Below are positions 8,621 to 15,911 of a DNA stretch of 64,000 bases, in pieces (position 1 is the stretch's first letter; each line of letters opens with the position of its first letter). The notes beneath the pieces are model-generated. The model did not search any database and was not told the DNA's origin. It worked only from the letters and a program-made list of their open reading frames with translations. Source of the DNA: Aequoribacter sp049615385 (GTDB taxonomy: Bacteria; Pseudomonadota; Gammaproteobacteria; Pseudomonadales; Halieaceae); the NCBI RefSeq assembly GCF_049615385.1, contig NZ_JBMZFL010000004.1; one strand, written 5' to 3'. The position numbers were made by a program, and so were the translations under genes.

Positions 8621-9063
8621 TGCAGCATCAATTGAGCTCGGGTCTTACGATAGAGTCGGAGACAATTGCCTTCTCGAGAGACGTCCATGGTCTAGCCTAC
8701 TACGTGCGAGCCGAGGGACCCACAAGCTTGCTTTGGCGAGGTGAAGTTATCAACGGCCATGATCAAAGCCGTCACCCACAGGGTTTTAGTGCGCCAATTG
8801 GCATGCCGGACAGCTTATCTTCTGCGGGGGCATGGCATGCGGTCACCGACCAAATGTTAATTGACAGAGGGTTAGTGGCTGGAAATACGGTGCAATGGCG
8901 TTACCCGTCGGGTGTGGTTTTTCAGGCTAAATATCTGAATTCCACACGTTTAGACGGCGTGCTTGTGTTAATGACCTTCGACGAATGCTCTATCACTGCA
9001 CCGAGTGGTGACGTGCTTTACGACCCCAGCTGGGGGCAGTTTGATTTAGCGGTCGCAGAGTAA
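8620..9063 (+). CDS. Unknown protein coupled to the agmatine operon
   Basis: A 147-residue protein that I do not recognise. Its ATG shares an A with the aguB stop (TAATG), so it is almost surely made from the same transcript. No signal peptide or membrane segment is visible; the sequence is a mix of strands and turns (GLAYYVRAEGPTSLLWRGEV, HGFSAPIGMP-like stretch, VQWRYPSGVVFQAKYL, VLVLMTFDECSITAPSGD). A single cysteine (in DECSI) is present. The only clue is position: third gene of a putrescine-forming operon. Twenty-five bases later acetoacetyl-CoA synthetase follows, probably still in the operon. Confidence 0.75.
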   Translation: MQHQLSSGLTIESETIAFSRDVHGLAYYVRAEGPTSLLWRGEVINGHDQSRHPQGFSAPIGMPDSLSSAGAWHAVTDQMLIDRGLVAGNTVQWRYPSGVVFQAKYLNSTRLDGVLVLMTFDECSITAPSGDVLYDPSWGQFDLAVAE

Positions 9064-9088
9064 AACAATAAAATACTAGGAGTATTTG

Positions 9089-11035
9089 GTGACAATACCT
9101 TTATGGGTGCCCTCGAAAGAATGGGTGCGGAAAACACACATGGCCGCGTTTATGGATGCTGTAGGTCAAAAATACGGCACAGACTTCAGTAATTATGGTG
9201 ATTTACACGCTTGGTCTGTCAGCGCCAAAAGCGATTTTTGGCAGGCGGTTTGGGATTACTGCGGTGTCGTATCGAAATCTCAATCTGATCAACCCTTGCT
9301 GCATGAAGATCAATTCCCGGGCGCTGTTTGGTTTGAAGGTGCACGGTTGAATTTTGCCGAGAACTGCTTGCAAGGCGATGACGAGGCCTTGGCGATTATC
9401 GAGCGCTTGGAGTCGGGGCGGCGTCAAACGCTAACGTACGGTCAGTTGCGCCAGCGAGTGGCGGCGGTGCGGGCGTTCTTAAAAGAGCAGGGTGTTGGCG
9501 TAGGTGATCGCGTGGCGGGTATGGTACCCAATACGGCGGATACCGTCGTGGCGATGTTGGCAACCGCGAGTCTAGGGGCAGTGTGGTCAAGCTGTTCACC
9601 CGATTTTGGTACCAACGGCGCTTTAGATCGGTTTGGACAGATAGAACCTAAAGTGCTGTTTACTTGTGATGGTTATCATTACAGCGGTAAGACCTTTGAC
9701 ATCTGCGAGCGCGTCTCAACTATTTTGGCAAGCCTACCTTCTGTTCAAGCCTGTGTTGTCAGTCGACTACTTAACGACGGGCAGGTCGAGGGTAGCACGG
9801 TTTTCGACTTTGAGGATTTGGTCTCAGAGCGCGTTGGCGCGTCGCTCGAATTTACGCAGCTGCCGTTTAATCACCCTTTGTACATTCTTTACTCTTCGGG
9901 TACGACGGGTAAGCCCAAGTGTATTGTGCACAGCGTCGGCGGTACTTTGCTGCAGCATTTAAAAGAGCATCAATTGCACGCCGATATTCACGAGGGTGAC
10001 CGCTTATTTTTTTATACCACCTGTGGTTGGATGATGTGGAATTGGCTGGTTAGTGGTTTAGCCAGTAAAGCCACCATTATTTTGTATGATGGCGCGCCAG
10101 TTTATCCCTCGGCGTCAGCGCTTTTCGAACTGATTAATCAAGAGGAGGTCACGGCCTTTGGCGCGAGTGCTCGTTATATTGCGGCACTTCAACAAGAGGG
10201 GTATGTCGCCGCTCCGCATACCTTGGCGCACTTAAGGGTTATGCTTTCGACCGGTTCGCCTTTAGCCCACGAGAGCTTTGAATACGTTTATCGCGACATC
10301 AAACAAGATATTTGTTTGGCCTCTATCTCGGGTGGTACCGATATCGTTAGTAGCTTCGTGTTGGGTAACCCCATATTGCCGGTGCATGCTGGGCAGATTC
10401 AGTGCGCTGGTTTAGGTATGGATGTTCAAGTTTGGAACGACGCCGGGGAGCGCATTTATCAAGACAAGGGTGAGCTGGTGTGTGCCAGCCCTTTTCCGAG
10501 TGCACCGATCGGTTTTTGGGGCGATGCTGACGGCAGTAAGTATCACGATGCTTACTTTGCGCAGTTCCCCAATGTGTGGGCCCATGGTGACTTTGCCGAG
10601 CAAACGGCAGAGGGTGGCTTTGTTATTTACGGCCGCTCAGACGCGGTCTTGAATCCGGGCGGGGTCAGAATTGGCACCGCCGAAATTTATCGGCAAGTCG
10701 AGCAAATCCCCGAGGTACTAGAGAGTGTTTGCGTCGGTCAGCGGGTAGGTGATGACGTTAGAGTAGTCTTGTTTGTCGTGATGCAAGCGGGCCAGGCCTT
10801 GACCGATGAAGTTATCGTCAACATCAAACGCAGTATCCGAACGGGTGCATCCCCTCGGCATGTGCCTGCGGTAATCAAAGCCGTGGCTGATATCCCGAAA
10901 ACGCGCAGTGGTAAGATCTCGGAGATTCCGGTGCGTAAAGCTATTCACGGTGAAACCGTCAACAATACAGAGGGCCTATCCAACCCGGAATCGCTGGCCT
11001 TGTACTTCGGCATATTAGACGGTGAGTTAGCCTGA
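9089..11035 (+). CDS. aacS: Acetoacetyl-CoA synthetase
   Basis: A 648-residue ANL-superfamily enzyme that activates acetoacetate to acetoacetyl-CoA with ATP. The adenylate-forming P-loop is LYSSGTTGKPKCIVHS, followed by FFYTTCGWMMWNWLVSGL, the SGGTDIVSSFVLGNP segment that distinguishes acetoacetyl-CoA synthetase, and the C-terminal hinge IYGRSDAVLNPGGVRIG and KTRSGKISEIPVRKA with the catalytic lysine. AGGAG at 9078-9082 points to the GTG at 9089 (an adjacent TTG at 9086 is too close). Ketone-body use links to poly-hydroxybutyrate or leucine breakdown. After the TGA, the same frame remains open for 53 codons, described as a finding. Confidence 0.93.
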   Translation: MTIPLWVPSKEWVRKTHMAAFMDAVGQKYGTDFSNYGDLHAWSVSAKSDFWQAVWDYCGVVSKSQSDQPLLHEDQFPGAVWFEGARLNFAENCLQGDDEALAIIERLESGRRQTLTYGQLRQRVAAVRAFLKEQGVGVGDRVAGMVPNTADTVVAMLATASLGAVWSSCSPDFGTNGALDRFGQIEPKVLFTCDGYHYSGKTFDICERVSTILASLPSVQACVVSRLLNDGQVEGSTVFDFEDLVSERVGASLEFTQLPFNHPLYILYSSGTTGKPKCIVHSVGGTLLQHLKEHQLHADIHEGDRLFFYTTCGWMMWNWLVSGLASKATIILYDGAPVYPSASALFELINQEEVTAFGASARYIAALQQEGYVAAPHTLAHLRVMLSTGSPLAHESFEYVYRDIKQDICLASISGGTDIVSSFVLGNPILPVHAGQIQCAGLGMDVQVWNDAGERIYQDKGELVCASPFPSAPIGFWGDADGSKYHDAYFAQFPNVWAHGDFAEQTAEGGFVIYGRSDAVLNPGGVRIGTAEIYRQVEQIPEVLESVCVGQRVGDDVRVVLFVVMQAGQALTDEVIVNIKRSIRTGASPRHVPAVIKAVADIPKTRSGKISEIPVRKAIHGETVNNTEGLSNPESLALYFGILDGELA

Positions 11036-11218
11036 CATGCCCTCAAGGTCGCTGTTGAATTTGGTGCGAGTGATGTGGAATGCCCGTCATGCGGTTGTCT
11101 GGTTGTCGCAGATGTCGGGTGTATCGCTACCCTTGCAGGGGAGAATACTTTATCCTCTCGCTCAACCCAAGTGCGGGTATCGTCTCATGATTAAAAATAC
11201 TATCGTCGGAATTTACCT

Positions 11219-12433
11219 ATGACCAGCCTACTTGGGATCTTGCTTTTACCATTGCTCGCCTATGCTCTGTCCACGCAGCGCTCAGCCATTCGTTGGCAAA
11301 CGGTTGCGGTGGCTTTTGCGCTTCAAGCTGGGATTGGTGGTTTTGTTTTGTTTGTCCCATGGGGCAAACAATTGTTGTCGTCCATGGCTGGCGGAGTAGG
11401 GGAACTACTTGGCTACTCTCGAGTAGGTATCGAGTTTTTATTCGGATCCTTGGTCAGCAGCGATTCCATAGGTTTTGTGTTTGCTTTAAGCGTTTTGCCA
11501 GTCGTCGTGTTTTTCTCCTCATTAATCGCCGTCTTGTACCACATTGGCGTGATGCAGTGGGTGGTAAAGTTTATCGGTGGCGGTTTGCAAAAAGCTTTGG
11601 GCACCAGTCATTCCGAGTCATTGTCAGCGGCGGCTAATGTGTTTGTTGGCCAAGCCGAAGCACCTCTGGTGGCTAAGCCCTACCTACCGGGTATGACGCA
11701 GTCTGAATTGTTTGCGGTTATGGTCGGTGGATTGGCGTCGATCGCTGGATCTGTAATGGCCGGCTACGTGGCTCTGGGTATCCCGCTTGAATATTTGCTG
11801 GCCGCCAGTTTTATGGCCGCACCGGGCGCGTTAATGATGGCCAAACTCGTCGTACCTGAAACCGACAAGCCTGTGCAGCCTGGCAGCGATGACGATACCA
11901 CGGAAGAGCGCTACGTAAACATCTTCGACGCCGCCGCGTCTGGTGCGATGTCGGGCATGCAAATGGTTTTGGCGATCGGTGCCATGCTGTTGGCTTTCAT
12001 TGCGTTAATCGCACTCGCTAACGGTATTCTCGGTTGGGCTGGCGGTCTGTTTAATTATCCGGACCTTACCATTCAATCGATTTTAGGTTACCTGTTTCAA
12101 CCCATCGCATTTGCCTTGGGGATTGGCTGGGACGAAGCACAACTCGCCGGTAGTTTAATTGGGCAGAAGCTTGTACTGAATGAATTCGTAGCCTATGTCG
12201 CTTTTGTCGATGTCGCGGATCAAATGTCTGATCTATCGCAAGCGATCGTTATTTTTGCGCTATGTGGGTTTGCAAACTTCTCGTCGATCGCTATCTTGCT
12301 GGGCGGTATTGGATCGGTCGCGCCTAATCGTCGTGACGATATCTCGCGCTTAGGGTTTAGGGCTCTGTTAACGGCTACTCTAGCGAATTTAATGAGCGCT
12401 GCTTTGGCAGGATTTTTCTTGTCGTTATCCTAG
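11219..12433 (+). CDS. Concentrative nucleoside transporter (NupC/CNT family)
   Basis: A 404-residue inner-membrane protein with ten or so hydrophobic segments, typical of NupC-like CNT transporters that bring nucleosides in with H+ or Na+. Family marks are GVGELLGYSRVGIEFLFGSL, the ALGTSHSESLSAAANVFVGQAEAPLVAKPYL signature (the substrate-binding Q-A-E-A-P-L loop), the LAS...AGSVMAGYVALGIPLEYLLAASFMAAPGAL stretch, and QKLVLNEFVAYV plus ALCGFANFSSIAILLGGIG near the end. The 183 bases upstream hold no convincing gene. It is followed ten bases later by the dioxygenase gene. The preferred nucleoside cannot be read from sequence. Confidence 0.92.
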   Translation: MTSLLGILLLPLLAYALSTQRSAIRWQTVAVAFALQAGIGGFVLFVPWGKQLLSSMAGGVGELLGYSRVGIEFLFGSLVSSDSIGFVFALSVLPVVVFFSSLIAVLYHIGVMQWVVKFIGGGLQKALGTSHSESLSAAANVFVGQAEAPLVAKPYLPGMTQSELFAVMVGGLASIAGSVMAGYVALGIPLEYLLAASFMAAPGALMMAKLVVPETDKPVQPGSDDDTTEERYVNIFDAAASGAMSGMQMVLAIGAMLLAFIALIALANGILGWAGGLFNYPDLTIQSILGYLFQPIAFALGIGWDEAQLAGSLIGQKLVLNEFVAYVAFVDVADQMSDLSQAIVIFALCGFANFSSIAILLGGIGSVAPNRRDDISRLGFRALLTATLANLMSAALAGFFLSLS

Positions 12434-12441
12434 GGGGGGGG
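12433..12441 (+). repeat. Run of nine G in the ribosome site of the dioxygenase gene
   Basis: Nine G in a row span the stop of the nucleoside-transporter gene (TAG) and the ribosome-binding region before the ATG at 12444. Such runs can slip in replication; here a change of length would alter Shine-Dalgarno spacing and strength of the dioxygenase gene, and possibly its coupling to the transporter, without changing either protein. Confidence 0.6.
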
Positions 12442-12443
12442 AG

Positions 12444-13301
12444 ATGTCAGATAACAGCGAAAACAGGTCCTTACCTGTCATTGAATATGGTTCTCCGGGT
12501 TGTGACGAGGCCTTTGTTGCATCACTAAAAACCTTCGGATTTGCCGCATTCTCAAATCATCCCTTGGACATTGGGCTGATTCAAAAGATCTATCGAGATT
12601 GGCGAGCTTTTTTTGCAACGCAGAATAAATTTGCTTACGCCATGGATCGTGAAAAGCAAGATGGTTACTTTTCGCTAGAGCAAGCAGAGCACGCTAAGGG
12701 TTTCGCTTTAAGAGATTTTAAAGAGTACTACCACTACTACCCTTGGGGGCGGTGCCCTCAGGCACTAAAAGCGGATTTAGAGCGCTATTATGATCAAGCG
12801 GTGGAGTTTGCCAAAACACTACTCACTTGGGTTGAGCAGTATTCTCCGCTTGATGTTTCGCAGTGCTTTAGCGAGTCCCTAAGTGCCATGATTGAAGCCA
12901 GCCAGCAATCCTTGCTGCGAGTGTTGCACTATCCACCGATGACAGAGGGGCAGCAGCAGTTACCGCGCGCAGCCCCGCACGAAGATATTAATTTTTTGAC
13001 AATATTGCCAGCTGCCGACGGCCCAGGGCTGAAAATCCTGTCGCAAGAAGGCGATTGGATTGACGTGCCCAACCGGCCCGATCAAGTGTTAATTAACATC
13101 GGCGATATGCTGCAAGAAGTTTCGGCTGGATACTTTCCGTCAACGACGCATCAAGTGTCGACACCCTCGGGAGAGGAGTTGTCGCAGGGCCGAATGTCTT
13201 TGCCTTTGTTTTTGCACCCGCGGCCTGAGGTTGTGCTGTCGCCCAGACACACAGCCGAAAGCTATTTGCACGAGCGTTTGCTTGAGCTTGGTGTTGCATA
13301 A
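12444..13301 (+). CDS. Fe(II)/2-oxoglutarate dioxygenase, isopenicillin-N-synthase family
   Basis: A 285-residue non-heme iron oxygenase. The jelly-roll core shows the metal triad His179-x-Asp181 (PHEDINFLT) and His236 (TTHQVSTP). The 2-oxoglutarate-binding Arg250-x-Ser (GRMSLPLFLHPRPE) is as in the IPNS/thymine-7-hydroxylase/gibberellin-oxidase group. The N-terminal part (LPVIEYGS, FGFAAFSNHPLD) is the usual DIOX_N region. Members hydroxylate small molecules; bacterial relatives are often annotated only as IPNS-like. Its place between a nucleoside transporter and a SMUG1 glycosylase hints at a nucleobase or nucleoside substrate, an inference not shown by sequence. The start is clear (nine-G ribosome site). 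Confidence 0.87.
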   Translation: MSDNSENRSLPVIEYGSPGCDEAFVASLKTFGFAAFSNHPLDIGLIQKIYRDWRAFFATQNKFAYAMDREKQDGYFSLEQAEHAKGFALRDFKEYYHYYPWGRCPQALKADLERYYDQAVEFAKTLLTWVEQYSPLDVSQCFSESLSAMIEASQQSLLRVLHYPPMTEGQQQLPRAAPHEDINFLTILPAADGPGLKILSQEGDWIDVPNRPDQVLINIGDMLQEVSAGYFPSTTHQVSTPSGEELSQGRMSLPLFLHPRPEVVLSPRHTAESYLHERLLELGVA

Positions 13302-13319
13302 GCGTTTTTAGCCAGTTGA

Positions 13320-14033
13320 ATGCAGAACTTAGCGCAGAACATAGAGCAATATGAGAAGCTGGCCAATAATGCGCTAGCCAAAATCGTCTTTGCCGAGCCG
13401 GTAACGCACGTATACAACCCATTGGTGTACGCGGCTAGGCCGCATAACGTTTATTTAGAGCGTTTTGTATCGCACCGTCCGAAAGCCTTGCTTTTAGGTA
13501 TGAATCCGGGTCCCTACGGTATGGTGCAAACAGGTGTGCCCTTTGGTGAAGTTGCAATGGTGCGCGATTGGTTGGGTATTAATGAGCCCGTTGATCAGCC
13601 TGAAATCGAACACCCAAAACGGCCAGTGTTGGGTTTTGAATGTACACGCAGCGAAGTATCCGGTCGACGTTTTTGGGGCTGGGCACAAGAACGCTGGGGT
13701 TCTCCAGACGCATTTTTTAAAGACTGTTTCGTGCATAATTTTTGCCCATTGGTTTTTATGGCGGAAACGGGTCGCAACATCACTCCGGATAAACTCAAAA
13801 AAGATGAGCGAGAGGCGCTGTATAGCATCTGCGATGCCTTGCTGCGTCAAGTCGTCGAATTGATTGAGCCTGGCGCGATTGTCGGCGTCGGGGTTTTCGC
13901 GCAAGAGCGTGCCCTTAAGCTCGCGTTAGATGTGCCGGTTTATCGTATTCCTCATCCAAGCCCCGCAAGTCCTGCCGCGAATCGCGGTTGGTCGGCTATG
14001 GCGAACAGCGCCTTTGATGCCTTGCCTTTGTAG
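13320..14033 (+). CDS. SMUG1-like uracil-DNA glycosylase
   Basis: A 237-residue protein of the uracil-DNA glycosylase superfamily, SMUG1 branch. Motif 1 is LLLGMNPGPYGMVQTGVPFGEV with G60-M61-N62-P63; Asn62 corresponds to the SMUG1 catalytic asparagine. Motif 2 is HPSPASPAANRGW with His212. The intervening VSGRRFWGWAQERWGSPDAFF, NFCPLVFM and RNITPDKL are also SMUG1-like. SMUG1 removes uracil, 5-hydroxymethyluracil and related oxidised bases from DNA and starts base-excision repair. Animal SMUG1 is best known; bacterial homologues are scattered. It begins 18 bases after the dioxygenase gene without a strong ribosome site. Confidence 0.9.
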   Translation: MQNLAQNIEQYEKLANNALAKIVFAEPVTHVYNPLVYAARPHNVYLERFVSHRPKALLLGMNPGPYGMVQTGVPFGEVAMVRDWLGINEPVDQPEIEHPKRPVLGFECTRSEVSGRRFWGWAQERWGSPDAFFKDCFVHNFCPLVFMAETGRNITPDKLKKDEREALYSICDALLRQVVELIEPGAIVGVGVFAQERALKLALDVPVYRIPHPSPASPAANRGWSAMANSAFDALPL

Positions 14034-14041
14034 GCGCCTGA

Positions 14042-14488
14042 TTAGGTCAATAAAGACCCGTCTGGAGCACGCACCGTAACCTTCACGTCGATACCTTGGC
14101 GGACGCTTTGGGTTACGACACAAAAGTCTTCGAATTGCGACAGAGCTCGCTCCAAATGTGGCATCGTGTCGGGCGCATTGCCCAGAGTTAATTCGACGTT
14201 CATGTGCTCTATACGCCAGCGCCGGTCGATGCGCGAAAGCTCGCCGTGAATTTTTGCGGTGATTTTGCCCGGGTCTTCCTTAAATTTTTGGACCGCGAAC
14301 ATCAAGCTCGCTGCTAAGCAGTTAGCGACAGAGGCGGCTAACATCTTTGAGGGGTTCGGGCCTTTGCCTTCACCCAAAGGTGCTGGTTCATCGGTCACGA
14401 GTTGGCCAAACTCCCCGAAATCGACCAAAAACCGAAACCCGTCGACCAATTGTATAGATACCTCAAAGCTTGGATTTTCTGCGCTCAT
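14042..14488 (-). CDS. OsmC-family peroxiredoxin
   Basis: A 148-residue OsmC/Ohr-like protein that reduces organic peroxides with two cysteines. The two reactive cysteines are visible: Cys in SVANCLAASLMFAVQK (on the helix after GKGPNPSKMLAASV) and Cys in FEDFCVVTQSVRQGIDVKVTV. The family arrangement is complete (N-terminal strands, central helix with first Cys, second Cys near the C-terminus). Single gene. A near-match to an ANR/FNR box lies 53 bases upstream of its start. Substrates unknown; may act in general peroxide defence. Confidence 0.88.
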   Translation of the reverse strand: MSAENPSFEVSIQLVDGFRFLVDFGEFGQLVTDEPAPLGEGKGPNPSKMLAASVANCLAASLMFAVQKFKEDPGKITAKIHGELSRIDRRWRIEHMNVELTLGNAPDTMPHLERALSQFEDFCVVTQSVRQGIDVKVTVRAPDGSLLT

Positions 14489-14540
14489 AACTCATCTCCT
14501 AGGCTGAGTGGGATTGTGCGCGCTTTTCAATTAATGGGCT

Positions 14541-14554
14541 TTGATACGGGTCAA
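14541..14554. promoter_or_regulatory. Candidate ANR/FNR box between osmC and GGDEF genes
   Basis: TTGAT-acgg-GTCAA matches the FNR/ANR consensus TTGAT-N4-ATCAA at nine of ten positions. It sits in the divergent intergenic region, 53 bases from the OsmC start and 88 from the GGDEF start. Weak by itself, but a perfect copy occurs at 19590. Confidence 0.35.
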
Positions 14555-14641
14555 TAAAGCGTTGTGGCAAACATGCATTAATAAATTTAGATTTTGTAAA
14601 GTTGCTTGATAGACTTGCCACAAATTCCTGTGGCGAGATGA

Positions 14642-15886
14642 ATGGCTCAGTCGATTCTGACTCAGGCTTTGCTCAGCGAGCAGACCGTAATATTGGTGTC
14701 CGGTATGACCTGTTTGGTTATGCCTGCGCTTATGGTGGTCTACAGAGCTACGCGAGAGACCTACCCGGGCTTTGGTTTGTGGGCTCTGGCATTTGTGTCT
14801 AATGGTGTCGGGTCTTTGTTACTCGGTGCACAATTGTTTTTGCCCGTCTGGCTGTCATTGTGGCTTGGCAATGTGTTGATTGTTGCCTTTCCTGCCTTAT
14901 TATCCTTGGGGCTTAATGTATTTATCGAGCGACCTGCGCGGTGGCGAAGCTATGGCCTGAGCTTGCTGCTCTATGCCGTTTTGCAAGGTGTATTTGTCTA
15001 CTACAACACGGATATTCGCTTGCGTTCGGTGGTGTTTAGCGCCTTTGTTTTTTCCTATGTTGCCCTATTCGGTTGGAATGTCTATGAGCATTTACCACGC
15101 GTATTGGGTAAGCGCGATTATTTAGCATTAACTGTGATTGGAGCAACTATTGCTATTCCTGTCTTGCGTTTTGGCAATATCTTGTTGGAGTCGTCTTACC
15201 AAAACCCCGTGACGTTTCAGAATGTCGATATCATTTTTATTATGATGATGGTGCTGGCTTCGGTGGCGATGGTAGTTGCAACCATCTCAATGAACCAGCA
15301 GCGTCTTGAGTTCGATTTACGACAGCTCTCAGAGGCGTTAGAAGAGAAATCGGCTGCGCTTGAGACACTGAATAGCCAGCTGAAAACCGCTTCTTTAACG
15401 GACTTTCTAACAGGTTTGGGTAACCGCCGATTTTTTGATGAAGAGTACAAAACCGCCTGGAAGCGATCGATAGAAGAGCAAACGCCACTCACTGTCCTAC
15501 TGTTAGATGTCGATTGTTTCAAGCTTTACAACGACTCGCTGGGTCACTTAGCGGGGGATGATTGTCTGAAACGCATAGGTCAGGTACTTATGGCTTATCC
15601 CGGATTTAGAAACAGTTTGGTCGCAAGAATCGGGGGCGAGGAATTTGCAGTGGTGATGGAAAATCCCGCTGATGAAGCGCTTGCACAAGCCGAACAGTTG
15701 GTATCCATGGTGCAACATTTGTCTATTCCGCACCCGAGTTCGTCTGTTGGTCCTTCAGTAACAGTGAGTATTGGAGTCGCTTCGCGCGATGCCAACGATA
15801 CCAACCCCTCAAAAGTGTTGTCACGTGCAGATCATGCGCTATACCATGCGAAATCATCGGGGCGCAACAGAGCGCTTGCCGCTTAG
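14642..15886 (+). CDS. Membrane diguanylate cyclase (GGDEF)
   Basis: A 414-residue inner-membrane enzyme that makes cyclic di-GMP. The first ~220 residues contain seven or eight hydrophobic helices (a MASE-like sensor, unknown signal). A short coiled coil (about 225-255, SEALEEKSAALETLNSQL) and the catalytic GGDEF domain follow; the active site is Gly331-Gly-Glu-Glu-Phe335. DVDCFKLYNDSLGHLAGDDCL and SIGVASRDANDTNPSKVLSRADHALYHAK are all present, so it should be active. The inhibitory I-site (RxxD just before) is missing: the residues are FRNS. An AMP-ligase gene follows 26 bases later but looks unrelated. Confidence 0.9.
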   Translation: MAQSILTQALLSEQTVILVSGMTCLVMPALMVVYRATRETYPGFGLWALAFVSNGVGSLLLGAQLFLPVWLSLWLGNVLIVAFPALLSLGLNVFIERPARWRSYGLSLLLYAVLQGVFVYYNTDIRLRSVVFSAFVFSYVALFGWNVYEHLPRVLGKRDYLALTVIGATIAIPVLRFGNILLESSYQNPVTFQNVDIIFIMMMVLASVAMVVATISMNQQRLEFDLRQLSEALEEKSAALETLNSQLKTASLTDFLTGLGNRRFFDEEYKTAWKRSIEEQTPLTVLLLDVDCFKLYNDSLGHLAGDDCLKRIGQVLMAYPGFRNSLVARIGGEEFAVVMENPADEALAQAEQLVSMVQHLSIPHPSSSVGPSVTVSIGVASRDANDTNPSKVLSRADHALYHAKSSGRNRALAA

Positions 15887-15911
15887 CAACACTGTAATCT
15901 GGTAGGTTCTC

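Noticed and set aside
11037..11222. Small open frame between aacS and the nucleoside transporter
   Set aside because: No ribosome site and no recognisable protein pattern; the other frame looks at least as coding-like, and neither is convincing.
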